Assembly (NCBI RefSeq): GCF_014200595.1
Contig: NZ_JACHCG010000001.1
Span: forward strand, 2,046,001-2,110,000
Source: Pedobacter cryoconitis
Lineage (GTDB): Bacteria > Bacteroidota > Bacteroidia > Sphingobacteriales > Sphingobacteriaceae
Reading direction: 5' to 3'
DNA length: 64,000 nucleotides
Position 1 is the stretch's first letter, and the number at the start of each line of letters is the position of its first letter. The notes beneath the pieces were generated by a model. That model did not search any database and was not told the DNA's origin. It worked only from the letters and a program-made list of their open reading frames with translations. The position numbers and the translations under genes are program-made. Below are positions 24,415-34,360 of the stretch, piece after piece.

Positions 24415-25467
24415 ATGAAAAGAAGCAGAATTATAGAATTATTAGCTCGTAAAATGGCTGGTGAGGCGACCCCATATGAATTGGAGGAGCTGAATATGCT
24501 TATTGATAGCTATCCTGACTCTGTTTATTATGAAGAAGTCCTTAAACAAATCTGGCTCAACAATGAACAGGACGAAGCGGACCTTCCAGATGTAGACCGC
24601 ATTTATCAATGTCACAGGTTACGGTTTTATGATGAGCTGACAACGCCTGTACCAGAAGAATCAGTTCCATTCTTTCGTCAATATAAAAACTTATCTATCG
24701 CAGTTCTTGCTTTATGCTTAATCTTCTTTGCCGGCTTATTTTATATCCACAGCAATGAACAGGATAATTTCAACACACAGCTGATTGCAGGAAAAGGGGT
24801 ACGCAAAAAAGTGAAACTGCCGGATGGTACTTTAGTCTGGCTCAATTCTGACAGCAAATTAGCTTACCATTCAGATATTAATAATAAAAAGGTACGTATT
24901 GTACATTTAACCGGCGAAGCTTTTTTTGATGTCGCCCATCATGAGTCGCAACCGTTCATAGTGCGTACCAATAAAATTGCCATTAAAGTGTTAGGCACTG
25001 CATTTAATGTGAAGGCTTATCCTGTAGATCAGAAGTCTGTAGCTACACTATTACGGGGTTCTATTGAATTATCTGTCAATGAAAGGCCTCAGCAAAAGAT
25101 CATTTTAAATCCTTCGGAAAAATTTGTACTGCAAGATGGTCAGCAGGGGGTAATGAAAATGGATTCTCAGGATATTACCTTAATGATTGAGCATATTATG
25201 CCTATCCATATTGGAGGTAATGAATATATAGAAGAAGTTTCCTGGAAAAATAATACGCTGGTCTTCCACAATGAATCATTCGTTGATTTAAAACCAAGAC
25301 TTGAACGCTGGTTTAATATCAAAATTCATCTGGGTTCATCCAGAGCAAAATCTTATCGCTTTACCGGAGTCTTTAAAAATGAAAATATTAAAGAAGCCCT
25401 GACGGCTATGCAGTTAATCAAACCCTTCACCTTTAATCTTAGCGCACATGACGTGACCATCTACTAA
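24415..25467 (+). CDS. FecR-family anti-sigma factor
   Basis: A 350-residue single-pass inner-membrane protein. The cytoplasmic N-terminal part (residues 1-90) should hold the sigma factor, a membrane span covers about residues 92-112 (LSIAVLALCLIFFAGLFYI), and the periplasmic FecR domain follows (KLPDGTLVWLNSDSKLAYHS, then GEAFFDVAHHESQPFIVRT). The C-terminal DUF4974-type domain (about 280-350) resembles an STN fold and should contact the SusC N-terminal domain. It starts 95 bases after the sigma gene and precedes susC by 102 bases across a hairpin at 25469-25504. Confidence 0.93.
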   Translation: MKRSRIIELLARKMAGEATPYELEELNMLIDSYPDSVYYEEVLKQIWLNNEQDEADLPDVDRIYQCHRLRFYDELTTPVPEESVPFFRQYKNLSIAVLALCLIFFAGLFYIHSNEQDNFNTQLIAGKGVRKKVKLPDGTLVWLNSDSKLAYHSDINNKKVRIVHLTGEAFFDVAHHESQPFIVRTNKIAIKVLGTAFNVKAYPVDQKSVATLLRGSIELSVNERPQQKIILNPSEKFVLQDGQQGVMKMDSQDITLMIEHIMPIHIGGNEYIEEVSWKNNTLVFHNESFVDLKPRLERWFNIKIHLGSSRAKSYRFTGVFKNENIKEALTAMQLIKPFTFNLSAHDVTIY

Positions 25468-25468
25468 A

Positions 25469-25504
25469 AAAAGGGAGTAAATGCGCCAACATTCCCTCCC
25501 TTTT
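25469..25504 (+). terminator. Terminator or attenuator between fecR and susC
   Basis: AAAAGGGAG (25469-25477) and CTCCCTTTT (25496-25504) form a 9-pair stem with an 18-base loop and a short T run. It separates regulator from structural genes, so susC expression may need a separate start; TAACTTTG (25548-25555) just before the susC ATG fits a -7 element, though no -33 element is visible. Confidence 0.55.
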
Positions 25505-25569
25505 CAACCTTCCAATCCGTAATGTAACAAACGGTTTATCAGATTTTTAACTTTGAAATTCACAAATCT

Positions 25570-28500
25570 ATGAAAAAAAAAGGACTGTGCAATAAAGTTC
25601 TATGCGTCCACTTTTCCCAAAAAAAACTAATATTAATGCTAAACTGGATCTTTGTTTTGTCTTTTCTCTTTTGTTTTCAGGTATCTGCCAGCAGCTACTC
25701 TCAAAACAAAAAGATTGATTTAAACCTTCAGCGAATAAAACTAAAGGATGCTTTGGTTATTCTGGAGCGTAAAGGGAATTTTCGTTTGCTGTACAGCGAA
25801 GAAGATCTCCCGCTGGATAAAGATATTACCCTGATGCAAAAGGACATTCTGGTCTTTGATGCGCTGAATTTCCTTTTGAAAGGCACTGACTTGAAATTTC
25901 AAGCTATGGAAGATGATCTGATCGTCATCAGGCCTAAAAATGGAGCTGCTGCTGATATCGTGGTCAGGGGGGTAGTAACTGATGAAAAGGGTGGTGGTAT
26001 TCCGGGAGTCAGCATTAAACTCAAAGAAACCACTGCCGCTGCAACTACTGATGCGTTGGGTAAATACAGCATTAAAGTTCCTGACAATGGCGTACTGATC
26101 TTTTCCTATCTGGGTTACAATACACAGGAAGTTCCGGTCAATAACCGCCCTGTAATCAATGTCAAACTACAGGAAAATAGCCAGGCATTGACAGAAATCG
26201 TTGTGGTTGGTTATGGTACGCAGAAAAAGGCAGTGGTATCTGGTGCAGTCACTTCGGTGAAAGGTTCGGAACTGGCCAAAGCGCCAAACGTCAACCTGTC
26301 TAACTCTTTAGCGGGGCGTTTACCTGGAGTAACAGCATTACAATCAAGCGGAGAACCGGGGGCTGATGGCTCTACCATCCGGATTCGCGGGGTAAATTCA
26401 TTAGGAAATAATGATGCCCTGATCGTAATTGACGGAGTACCAAACCGCGCAGGTGGTTTAGAAAGGATCAATCCGAATGATGTAGAAAGTGTGTCTGTGT
26501 TAAAAGATGCTTCGGCAGCAATTTACGGATCGCGCGCAGCAAACGGGGTAATCCTGATTACGACTAAACAAGGTAAATCCGGTAAGCCTCAGCTTTCTTA
26601 TGATTTTAGCTATGGTCTGCAACAACCAACCAGAACGCCTAAAATGGCCAATTCAACACAATATGCAGAGATCTTAAATGAGCTGAATATATTTGGTGCA
26701 GATTTGCCTGTTGACCAGTGGAGTGCGGCCTCACAGGCATTTAAAGCTACTGGTACTTATAAAAGAACTGATAATGGAAATGTATTATCGGCCGTTTACC
26801 GTCCCGATGAGATGCAGAAATTTCGTGATGGTTCTGATCCCTTGCGTTACCCGAATACCGACTGGTTCAAGACGACTTTAAAAAACTGGTCACCTCAGCA
26901 AAGACATAATTTGCAGTTAACTGGTGGTGCAGAAAACATTAAATACCTGGTGTCTTTAGGTTACCTGGATCAGGATGGTTATTATAAAAAATCTGCTACG
27001 GGTTATAAGCAATATGATTTAAGGATTAACCTGGAAGCCGCAGTAAGTAAATATGTGACTTTAACTTTAGGTCTTACCGGCAGGGAAGAAGCCCGTAATT
27101 ATCCAACTGTTGGTGCTGGTGATATTTTCAGAATGCTGATGCGTGGTAAGCCTACTGAACAGGAAGTATGGCCAAATGGGTTACCGGGGCCGGATATTGA
27201 ATTTGGTTACAATCCTTACGTGATTACAACAGACCAGACAGGTTATAACAGAGATCAGCGCGATTATTTTCAATCGACTGGTAAAATTGATATCAAAGTA
27301 CCGGGTGTAGAAGGGCTGAAACTTACAGGTACAGCTTCTATTGACAAGTTTGCGGGCAGACAAAAAAGATGGCAGACACCGTGGACTTTATATTATTGGG
27401 ACAAAAAATCTTTTGAAGCTGACGGAGTTACACCTTTGCTGACCGGATCTGTACGCTCTGAACGTACCGACGCCAGTTTAGGGGAAACAGCAGGCGCACA
27501 ACTTGCCATTAATTTAATGGGGATGGCTACTTATGATAAGAAAATCGGAGACCATACTTTTAACCTGATGGCAGGGGTAACCAAAGAGACTGTTAACAAT
27601 GATGGTTTTAGTGCAACACGCAGGTATTTCCTTTCTACAGCTTTACAACAATTAGTGGCAGGAAGTGATAGAGAGCAAACTGTTGGCAATCCTACAGACG
27701 GGCCTAATAATTTATATAACAGAGCACGCTTAAGTTATTTTGGCAGAGCTGCTTATAATTACAAAGAAAAGTATCTGGCAGAGTTTTTATGGAGAGTGGA
27801 TGGGTCTTATATCTTTCCGGAGAATAAACGGTTCGGATTTTTTCCGGGAGTTTCGGCAGGATGGAGAGTATCGGAAGAGTCCTTCTTTAAAGACCATATT
27901 AAGTTTATCAATAACCTGAAAATCAGAGGTTCATATGGACAAATGGGCGCTGAAGCTTATTTTGGTGATGCTTTGGCTGAGTACCAGTATTTAAATACCA
28001 TGGGCTTTGGAAATTACATTATTAACAATCAATACAGCCAGACTTTAACAGAAAACCGTGTACCTAATTTAGATTTCGGATGGGAAGTAGCCAACAATGC
28101 GAATCTGGGTTTGGATGCTTCGTTTTTAAATAATAAGCTGAGCTTTGAGTTCGATTATTTTTATAACAAAAGAACTAAAATCCTGATCAGCAGGGGAAGT
28201 TCTATTCCAGGCAGTTCTGGTATCACTGATAAGTTGCCTCCTGTAAATTTGGGAAAGGTAAACAACAAAGGATTTGAATTTAAATTAAGTTACAATGACC
28301 ATGTTGGCGAACTGAACTATGGGGTAAGTGTAAACGGTGGATATTCTAAAAATAAGATCATTTTCTGGGATGAAACACCAGGGGCACCTTCATGGCAGCA
28401 ATCTACAGGAATGCCAACGGGTACAGATTTAATTTATGAGTATATAGGGGTGTTTAAGGATGCTGCGGAAATTAAAGCTAATACGATTAATTACAGTGCG

Positions 28501-29082
28501 TTAACTAACAATCTGCTGCCGGGCGACATGAAGTTCAGAGATGTAAACGGAGATGGTAAAATTGATGGGAATGACCGGATCAGGTCTGACAAAACCAGCA
28601 CACCAACTTTCACTGGTGGTTTTAACCTGACTTTACAATATAAGAACTTTGATTTTTCAGCTTTGATACAAGGTGCGAGTGGCGGGGTGCAGATTGTAGG
28701 TTTAACGGAATCGGGAGATATTGGAAACTTCCTGGACTGGTCTTATCAAAACCGCTGGACAATTGATAATCCAAGCAGTGAGTTCCCTCGCTTGTCGAAC
28801 CGTGGTAAAACGTATTATACAGATTTTAACAATGCGGGCAGAAATACCTATTGGCTGCGCAGCAACAATTATGTCAGGCTGAAAAATGTAGAGATCGGGT
28901 ACACGTTGCCATCTGTTTGGTGTAAAAAAGCCGGTATTAGTGCGGTAAGAGTTTATGTTAACGGCTTAAACCTGATTACAGTGGATAAAATTGGAATCTG
29001 GGACCCGGAATCAACAAATTCCAGTGCGCAGTATTATCCACAGGCAAGAGTGATCAATACAGGGATCAAAGCCACTTTTTAA
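25570..29082 (+). CDS. SusC/RagA-family TonB-dependent receptor with STN domain
   Basis: A 1170-residue outer-membrane transporter. The order is: long signal region (to about residue 42, ending VSASSYSQ); STN signalling domain (about 48-118, DALNFLLKGTDLKF); carboxypeptidase-like regulatory domain (about 132-208); TonB plug beginning at TEIVVVGYGTQKKAVVSGAV (about 215), with the RAANGVILITTKQGKSG element; then a 22-strand-type barrel to the C-terminal KATF. The STN domain links it to the FecR and FecI proteins upstream. With SusD it should form a lidded pedal-bin importer for an oligosaccharide or similar ligand. The substrate cannot be read from the sequence, as no glycoside hydrolase lies in this operon. 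Confidence 0.95.
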   Translation: MKKKGLCNKVLCVHFSQKKLILMLNWIFVLSFLFCFQVSASSYSQNKKIDLNLQRIKLKDALVILERKGNFRLLYSEEDLPLDKDITLMQKDILVFDALNFLLKGTDLKFQAMEDDLIVIRPKNGAAADIVVRGVVTDEKGGGIPGVSIKLKETTAAATTDALGKYSIKVPDNGVLIFSYLGYNTQEVPVNNRPVINVKLQENSQALTEIVVVGYGTQKKAVVSGAVTSVKGSELAKAPNVNLSNSLAGRLPGVTALQSSGEPGADGSTIRIRGVNSLGNNDALIVIDGVPNRAGGLERINPNDVESVSVLKDASAAIYGSRAANGVILITTKQGKSGKPQLSYDFSYGLQQPTRTPKMANSTQYAEILNELNIFGADLPVDQWSAASQAFKATGTYKRTDNGNVLSAVYRPDEMQKFRDGSDPLRYPNTDWFKTTLKNWSPQQRHNLQLTGGAENIKYLVSLGYLDQDGYYKKSATGYKQYDLRINLEAAVSKYVTLTLGLTGREEARNYPTVGAGDIFRMLMRGKPTEQEVWPNGLPGPDIEFGYNPYVITTDQTGYNRDQRDYFQSTGKIDIKVPGVEGLKLTGTASIDKFAGRQKRWQTPWTLYYWDKKSFEADGVTPLLTGSVRSERTDASLGETAGAQLAINLMGMATYDKKIGDHTFNLMAGVTKETVNNDGFSATRRYFLSTALQQLVAGSDREQTVGNPTDGPNNLYNRARLSYFGRAAYNYKEKYLAEFLWRVDGSYIFPENKRFGFFPGVSAGWRVSEESFFKDHIKFINNLKIRGSYGQMGAEAYFGDALAEYQYLNTMGFGNYIINNQYSQTLTENRVPNLDFGWEVANNANLGLDASFLNNKLSFEFDYFYNKRTKILISRGSSIPGSSGITDKLPPVNLGKVNNKGFEFKLSYNDHVGELNYGVSVNGGYSKNKIIFWDETPGAPSWQQSTGMPTGTDLIYEYIGVFKDAAEIKANTINYSALTNNLLPGDMKFRDVNGDGKIDGNDRIRSDKTSTPTFTGGFNLTLQYKNFDFSALIQGASGGVQIVGLTESGDIGNFLDWSYQNRWTIDNPSSEFPRLSNRGKTYYTDFNNAGRNTYWLRSNNYVRLKNVEIGYTLPSVWCKKAGISAVRVYVNGLNLITVDKIGIWDPESTNSSAQYYPQARVINTGIKATF

Positions 29083-29108
29083 GCTTATAATCTATAGATC
29101 TAAACAAT

Positions 29109-30992
29109 ATGAAATCGATATTCAAAAATACATATATACTACTGACTACTGCACTGCTGGCCTCCTTTGCGAGCGGATGCAAGAAAGATTTCCTGAGCGT
29201 TACGCCACCTACTCAGATACCTTCAGAACTGGTTTGGAAAGATCCGGCGCTGGCACAGGCCTTTGTAACCGAAATCTATAATGGTTTAGGAAATGGTGGG
29301 TTTCCAGAGCAAATGTTGTCTTCTGTGACTGATGAATCTTTATTTACCCATCCAAACAGAGGGATTGATCTGGTAAATGCCGGAATTATTAACCCTACAA
29401 ATTTAGGCTGGGTCGACGATACCTGGGCTTATAATAAAATGTATAACCGGATCAGGTCCTGTAATATCACTATCGAAAAGTTATCCGGAGCAGATAATGG
29501 GATTACTGATAAAAATGTAAAGGACCAGTTATTGGGTGAAGCACACTTTTTAAGAGCTTATTTTTATCATCAGCTGACCCGTTTTTACGGCAGTGTACCA
29601 TTGATTACTAAAGTTTATGCACTGGATGAGGATTATTCAGCGAAAAGGGCAACCTATGAAGAGTGTGTGAATTTTATGGTCAAAGATTGCGATGATGCGA
29701 TTAAGGAGTTAACAGGAAAGTCTACGCAAAAGGGAAGAACTTCTGCTTTAGCTGCAATGGCTTTAAAGTCAAGGGTGCTCTTATATGCGGCAAGTGATTT
29801 ACACGATTCACCGACTGCCAGATCAAAATCTAAAGGAGTTATTTCGGGCTATGCCAATCCGGAATTTCTTGGGTATCTGACAGGAGATCGTATGCAACGC
29901 TGGAAAGCAGCACAGGATGCAGCTAAAGCTGTAATAGATGCAGGCAGTGGTTATAAGCTGTCCCTGAGCGAGAAAGCATCTGTTAAGGATGGGATCAGCA
30001 ATTATAAAAGTATTGCGATGGGCGGAGAGAGTAAAGCGCCGGGTATAGATCCTTCGGCGAGTTCAGAGCTGATATTTGCCCGGTATTTTATTGACCGGAG
30101 TGATAACCGTTATGCGCGTGCGAATGGCCCGAATGGCTATCATAACTGGGCTGGTAATACACCCATTGGTTTAATGGTAGATGATTACGAAATGACAGAC
30201 GGGACTAAGTTCAGCTGGGCAAATACAGCGCAGAAGAGTGCGCCTTATCAAAATCGTGATCCACGTTTTTATGCTACTATACTGTATGATGGCGCTGGAT
30301 GGAAGCCAAGGGATAAGGTTTCTGGAAATGTCGATCCTGCGAACCAGATTCAGACTGGTGAGTATGATTTGAAAGAGGGCAGTAATGTGATCAATTTCAA
30401 AGGTTTGGATACCCGCGGAAGTTCTATTGAAAACTGGAATGGAAGCTGGACAGGTTATTATATGCAGAAATTTACAGATCCGGACCCATCTATTGTAGAT
30501 GCTTCGATGCCTCAATTTGTGCCGTGGCCATTTTTCAGGTACACAGAAGCAGTGTTGAATTATGTGGAGGCGAGCATTGAGTTAGGACAAACTGACCAGG
30601 CAATCGTTTGGTTGAACAGGATCAGGTTCAGATCTGGTATGCCAGCTGTCAGCTCAACTTCACCAAGTGAGTTAAGGGAGATTTACCGCCACGAACGCAG
30701 AATTGAAATGGCTTACGAAGAGCAGCGTTATCATGATGCACGCCGCTGGATGATTGCCGAAGAAACATTGGGCAGGCAGCCTACTTATATCAAAGTTTCG
30801 GGCAAGTTTAAATCCGGACAAACGATGTCTGCGCCTTATCATTATGACACTTCAGTTTACGATTATACTTACACGCCAACCATTGAAACTGCTCAGGAGA
30901 GTCGTTTATGGGCAGAAAAAGTATATTTCAGACCATTTGAGCGTGATGAAGTTTTTAAAAATAAAGAGTTAAAACAGAACCCCGGCTATTAA
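29109..30992 (+). CDS. SusD/RagB-family substrate-binding lipoprotein
   Basis: A 627-residue surface lipoprotein: signal with lipobox ASGC at about Cys24, then KKDFLSVTPPTQIPSE, the usual SusD opening. The TPR-rich core is clear (LGEAHFLRAYFYHQLTRFYGSVPLIT) and the conserved C-terminal segment reads RIRFRSGMPAVS then IYRHERRIEMAYEEQRYHDARRW. It forms the lid over the SusC barrel and gives ligand specificity. It starts 26 bases after susC and is 3 bases ahead of the SUMF1-fold gene, so the operon continues. Length is slightly above the family average (about 550). Confidence 0.95.
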   Translation: MKSIFKNTYILLTTALLASFASGCKKDFLSVTPPTQIPSELVWKDPALAQAFVTEIYNGLGNGGFPEQMLSSVTDESLFTHPNRGIDLVNAGIINPTNLGWVDDTWAYNKMYNRIRSCNITIEKLSGADNGITDKNVKDQLLGEAHFLRAYFYHQLTRFYGSVPLITKVYALDEDYSAKRATYEECVNFMVKDCDDAIKELTGKSTQKGRTSALAAMALKSRVLLYAASDLHDSPTARSKSKGVISGYANPEFLGYLTGDRMQRWKAAQDAAKAVIDAGSGYKLSLSEKASVKDGISNYKSIAMGGESKAPGIDPSASSELIFARYFIDRSDNRYARANGPNGYHNWAGNTPIGLMVDDYEMTDGTKFSWANTAQKSAPYQNRDPRFYATILYDGAGWKPRDKVSGNVDPANQIQTGEYDLKEGSNVINFKGLDTRGSSIENWNGSWTGYYMQKFTDPDPSIVDASMPQFVPWPFFRYTEAVLNYVEASIELGQTDQAIVWLNRIRFRSGMPAVSSTSPSELREIYRHERRIEMAYEEQRYHDARRWMIAEETLGRQPTYIKVSGKFKSGQTMSAPYHYDTSVYDYTYTPTIETAQESRLWAEKVYFRPFERDEVFKNKELKQNPGY

Positions 30993-30995
30993 ATT

Positions 30996-31955
30996 ATGAG
31001 CGTTAAAGTATTATTTACAGTCCCATTGCTGCTGAGTGCATTTCTTTCATTTGCACAAGAGAAATCTTATACACAGCAAATTGAAGGCACCAAACTAAGT
31101 TTCACCATGCAGGCTATCCCCGCGGGAGAATTCCTGATGGGGAGTAAAAAGGGAAAAGCAGACGAACTGCCTGTACACCGGGTAAAACTGGATGCTTTCT
31201 GGATGGCTGCTTTTGAGCTGACCTGGGATTTATATGAGCCTTTTTTGTATAAGGATTATGAAACTTCGCATAGTACAGGGCCTGTACCTGCAAATGTAGA
31301 TGCGGTAACCAGGCCTACCAAACCTTATCTGGATATGACTTTTGGAATGGGAAAGGAGAATCATCCCGCGCTGGCGATGACGCATTACAATGCGATACAG
31401 TATTGTAAATGGTTATATGCGAGAACGGGAGTATTTTACCGCTTACCTACAGAGGCTGAATGGGAGTATGCTTGCAGAGCAGGGAGTACTACTGAATATA
31501 CTTTCGGGGAAACTGCTGCCGGATTGAGTGATTATGGCTGGTTTAAGGAAAATAGCGGCGGCAAAACTCATCCTGTAGGGCAAAAAAAACCGAATCCATG
31601 GGGCTTGTTTGATTTGTATGGGAATGTAGCTGAATGGACATATGATCAGTATGCGGCCGATTTTTATGCGGCGCAGCAAAATGGAGTTGCGGTTAATCCT
31701 GTAGCTGCTCCTTCAAAATTATATGCCCATGTGATTCGCGGAGGTTCTTATGAGGATACCCCGTCAGATTTACGTTCAGCAGCAAGACTGGCTTCAGATC
31801 CGGTCTGGAAACAGCTTGATCCGCAGATCCCAAAAAGCAACTGGTGGTTTCCTGAAGCTCCATTTATTGGAATGCGTTTAGTCAGACCTGTAAAGACACC
31901 TTCTAAAGCTGAAATCATAGCTTATTATGATCAACCTGTGATTGCCGATTATTAA
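30996..31955 (+). CDS. SUMF1/FGE-sulfatase-fold protein without catalytic cysteines
   Basis: A 319-residue exported protein (signal peptide ending near SFAQEK) with a formylglycine-generating-enzyme fold: IPAGEFLMGS near the start, PVHRVKLDAFWMAAFELTWDLYEPF, RLPTEAEWEYACRAGS, GLFDLYGNVAEWTYDQ and the end RGGSYEDTPSDLRSA. In active FGEs the last motif carries two Cys that bind copper; here those positions are Asp/Thr/Ser, so formylglycine synthesis is not expected. Such inactive SUMF1 domains serve as ligand-binding or structural modules and in GldJ/K relatives. It is only 3 bases from susD, so it may be an accessory binding protein for the imported ligand. Confidence 0.85.
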   Translation: MSVKVLFTVPLLLSAFLSFAQEKSYTQQIEGTKLSFTMQAIPAGEFLMGSKKGKADELPVHRVKLDAFWMAAFELTWDLYEPFLYKDYETSHSTGPVPANVDAVTRPTKPYLDMTFGMGKENHPALAMTHYNAIQYCKWLYARTGVFYRLPTEAEWEYACRAGSTTEYTFGETAAGLSDYGWFKENSGGKTHPVGQKKPNPWGLFDLYGNVAEWTYDQYAADFYAAQQNGVAVNPVAAPSKLYAHVIRGGSYEDTPSDLRSAARLASDPVWKQLDPQIPKSNWWFPEAPFIGMRLVRPVKTPSKAEIIAYYDQPVIADY

Positions 31956-31996
31956 AACACAATAAACAACCAAATAGAACCTAAAAAGATTTTACT

Positions 31997-33316
31997 ATGA
32001 ACAATGAAGAATTGCGTGAAAAACGCCGTGAATTTTTAAAGTCTTCGGCACTGATTGCCGGAGGTGTATTGTTAAATCAATTCGCTTTTGCAGGCGGACA
32101 CACTTCAACTGATGATACGATTAAGATTGCCTTGATCGGTTGTGGAGATCGTGGAACTGGTGCAGCTTTCCAGGCTTTGAGCACGGTTCAGAATGTGAAG
32201 CTGGTGGCTATGGCCGATGCTTTCCAGGATAGAATAGACAATAGTTATAAAGTCCTTTTTGATAAATTTAAAGATAAAGTTGATGTGCCTAAGGAACGTC
32301 GTTTTATTGGTTTTGATGCTTATAAGCAGGCTATTGCCCTGGCAGATGTCGTTTTATTGGTGACGCCCCCGGGATTCAGGCCTGGCCATTTTGAAGAAGC
32401 GGTTAAACAGGGGAAACATGTTTTTATGGAAAAACCTGTAGCAGTTGATTCACCAGGAATCCGTAGGGTACTGGCAGCAGCAGAGATTGCCAAACAGAAA
32501 AAACTAAATGTAGTAGTCGGTTTACAGCGCAGATACCAGGCCAATTACAGAGAAACGATGAAAAGGATACAGGATGGGGCGATAGGTGAAATTTATAGCG
32601 GACAGGTGTATTGGAATAGTGGCGGGGTTTGGGTTAAAAAGCGTGAGGCTCAGCAAACTGAAATGGAGTATCAGATGCGGAACTGGTATTATTTCAACTG
32701 GCTTTGCGGAGATCATATTGTAGAGCAGCATGTGCATAATATTGATATTGCCAACTGGGTAAAGGGTGCTTATCCTGTTTCTGTACAGGGAACCGGCAGC
32801 CGTGCCTGGAGAACGGGAAAAGATTATGGTGAAATCTATGATAACCATGCAGTAGAATTAACATATGCGGACGGAGCTGTGATTTACAGTCAGTGCCGCC
32901 ACTTTGAAGGAACTGAAAACCGGGTGGATGAAACTTTCCAGGGAACGAAGGGCCGCACGTATTTATCAGCTGGAAATCATGGGGTGTTATGGGATCATAA
33001 AGGGAAAGAAATATTCAGTCATCCAACTAAAGGAAATAAAAATCCTTATCAGACAGAACATGATGAGTTATTTGCTGCAATTGCTAAAGGTGAGTTTAAG
33101 TTCAGTGATGCGGAACGCGGAGCGAAAAGCTGTTTTACTTCAATTATAGGCAGGTACGCAACTTATTCTGGGCAGACGATCAAGTGGGATGATGCTTTGA
33201 AAGCAGATAATAGTCTGTTCCCGGCAGAACTGAACTGGAATTCTAATCCTCGGCTGATGCCTGATGGGAATGGATTATATCCAATTCCAACGCCTGGAAA
33301 AACTAAGGTAATTTAA
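31997..33316 (+). CDS. Tat-exported Gfo/Idh/MocA-family oxidoreductase
   Basis: A 439-residue NAD(P)-dependent dehydrogenase. The N-terminus has a twin-arginine signal (RREFLKSSALIAGGVLL). The Rossmann fold begins at IALIGCGDRGTGAA (about residue 47), followed by EKPVAVDSPG, with the catalytic Lys of the family, and GDHIVEQHVHNIDIANW with its catalytic His. A Tat signal means it folds with cofactor before export to the periplasm. Related exported enzymes oxidise a sugar hydroxyl to a keto group so a glycosidic bond can be eliminated or hydrolysed. The neighbours (SusCD, ApbE, a TIM-barrel isomerase) suit such oxidoreductive sugar processing; that role is an inference. Confidence 0.87.
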   Translation: MNNEELREKRREFLKSSALIAGGVLLNQFAFAGGHTSTDDTIKIALIGCGDRGTGAAFQALSTVQNVKLVAMADAFQDRIDNSYKVLFDKFKDKVDVPKERRFIGFDAYKQAIALADVVLLVTPPGFRPGHFEEAVKQGKHVFMEKPVAVDSPGIRRVLAAAEIAKQKKLNVVVGLQRRYQANYRETMKRIQDGAIGEIYSGQVYWNSGGVWVKKREAQQTEMEYQMRNWYYFNWLCGDHIVEQHVHNIDIANWVKGAYPVSVQGTGSRAWRTGKDYGEIYDNHAVELTYADGAVIYSQCRHFEGTENRVDETFQGTKGRTYLSAGNHGVLWDHKGKEIFSHPTKGNKNPYQTEHDELFAAIAKGEFKFSDAERGAKSCFTSIIGRYATYSGQTIKWDDALKADNSLFPAELNWNSNPRLMPDGNGLYPIPTPGKTKVI

Positions 33317-33346
33317 TTATAAGCGGTGGTTTTTATCCATAAAACT

Positions 33347-34336
33347 ATGGTGATTGTTGTATTGCTGTTGCTTTCCTTCTTTGTACAAAAGAAGGGACAA
33401 CAGCAATATACTTTACGTGGTTACGCCCAGGGAACTGACTATTCCATTAAGTATTTTGCTGAATCACCTTTAGTAAGTGGAGCTGAAGTGGATAGCATTT
33501 TGTTAAAGATAGATTCATCCATGTCTCTATATCAACCCTATTCTTTGATTACTAAATTTAATAACGCTACTAAAGCTTTAAGTATAGATACTCATTTTTT
33601 ACGCGTGATCAATAAATCATTTGAGATTTATAAGGCTACTGATGGCAGGTTTGATATTACTGTAGCCCCGCTGGTCCAGGCATGGGGTTTTGGGCCAAAA
33701 CCGATTACCGTATTTCCGGATAGTACCAGGATTAAGGAATTACTGAAAAATGTGGGGATGAACCTGCTCAGTATTCAAGGGAATGAGCTCTTTAAAAAGC
33801 AGCCGGGTGTACAGATTGATCTGAATGGAATTGCACAGGGATATAGTGTAGATGTGGTCGCGGATTATCTGCTGCATAAGGGTATCCGATGTTTTGTGGT
33901 AGAAATAGGCGGGGAGATCAGGATGAAAGGGCCAAAACCTGACGGAACGGCCATGCGGGTTGGTATCGAAGGGCCAGCTTTAAATGAGCAGTCAGAACCT
34001 CAGCTCAGGCATGTAATTAGTTTTAAGGAAGGTGCAGTGACAACTTCTGGAAATTACCGGAAGTATTTACAGGCTGGTGGAAAAAGGATCTCTCATTTGA
34101 TTAATCCGAAAACAGGTTATCCGCTGGATAATCAATTGATCAGTGTGACTATTTTTGCAAAAGATGCTTTAACTGCCGATGGGTATGATAATGCAGTGAT
34201 GGCCATGTCTGTAGAACAGGCGCTGGCCTTTGTAGGTGCAAAGAAAAACATGGAAGCTTATATTATTTATCACCGCAAAGATGGGAGCGTTACAGACACG
34301 CTGACTGCCGGATTTAAGAAAATGATTGTAAATTAA
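33347..34336 (+). CDS. apbE: FAD:protein FMN transferase (ApbE)
   Basis: An exported Mg-dependent flavinyl transferase of about 329 residues that attaches FMN from FAD to a Thr or Ser of a periplasmic protein. It has a signal segment (VIVVLLLLSFFVQ), the family motif GRFDITVAPLVQAWGFG, QIDLNGIAQGYSVDVVADYL, and the C-terminal Asp-rich loop KDALTADGYDNAVMAM that binds Mg. ATG at 33347 is taken; a GTG at 33326 is possible. It lies 30 bases after the oxidoreductase. No FMN-binding target domain is encoded in this operon, so the flavinylated partner is elsewhere or is one of these proteins without a recognised motif. Confidence 0.9.
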   Translation: MVIVVLLLLSFFVQKKGQQQYTLRGYAQGTDYSIKYFAESPLVSGAEVDSILLKIDSSMSLYQPYSLITKFNNATKALSIDTHFLRVINKSFEIYKATDGRFDITVAPLVQAWGFGPKPITVFPDSTRIKELLKNVGMNLLSIQGNELFKKQPGVQIDLNGIAQGYSVDVVADYLLHKGIRCFVVEIGGEIRMKGPKPDGTAMRVGIEGPALNEQSEPQLRHVISFKEGAVTTSGNYRKYLQAGGKRISHLINPKTGYPLDNQLISVTIFAKDALTADGYDNAVMAMSVEQALAFVGAKKNMEAYIIYHRKDGSVTDTLTAGFKKMIVN

Positions 34337-34360
34337 CATGATATATTAATCAATTTTAAT

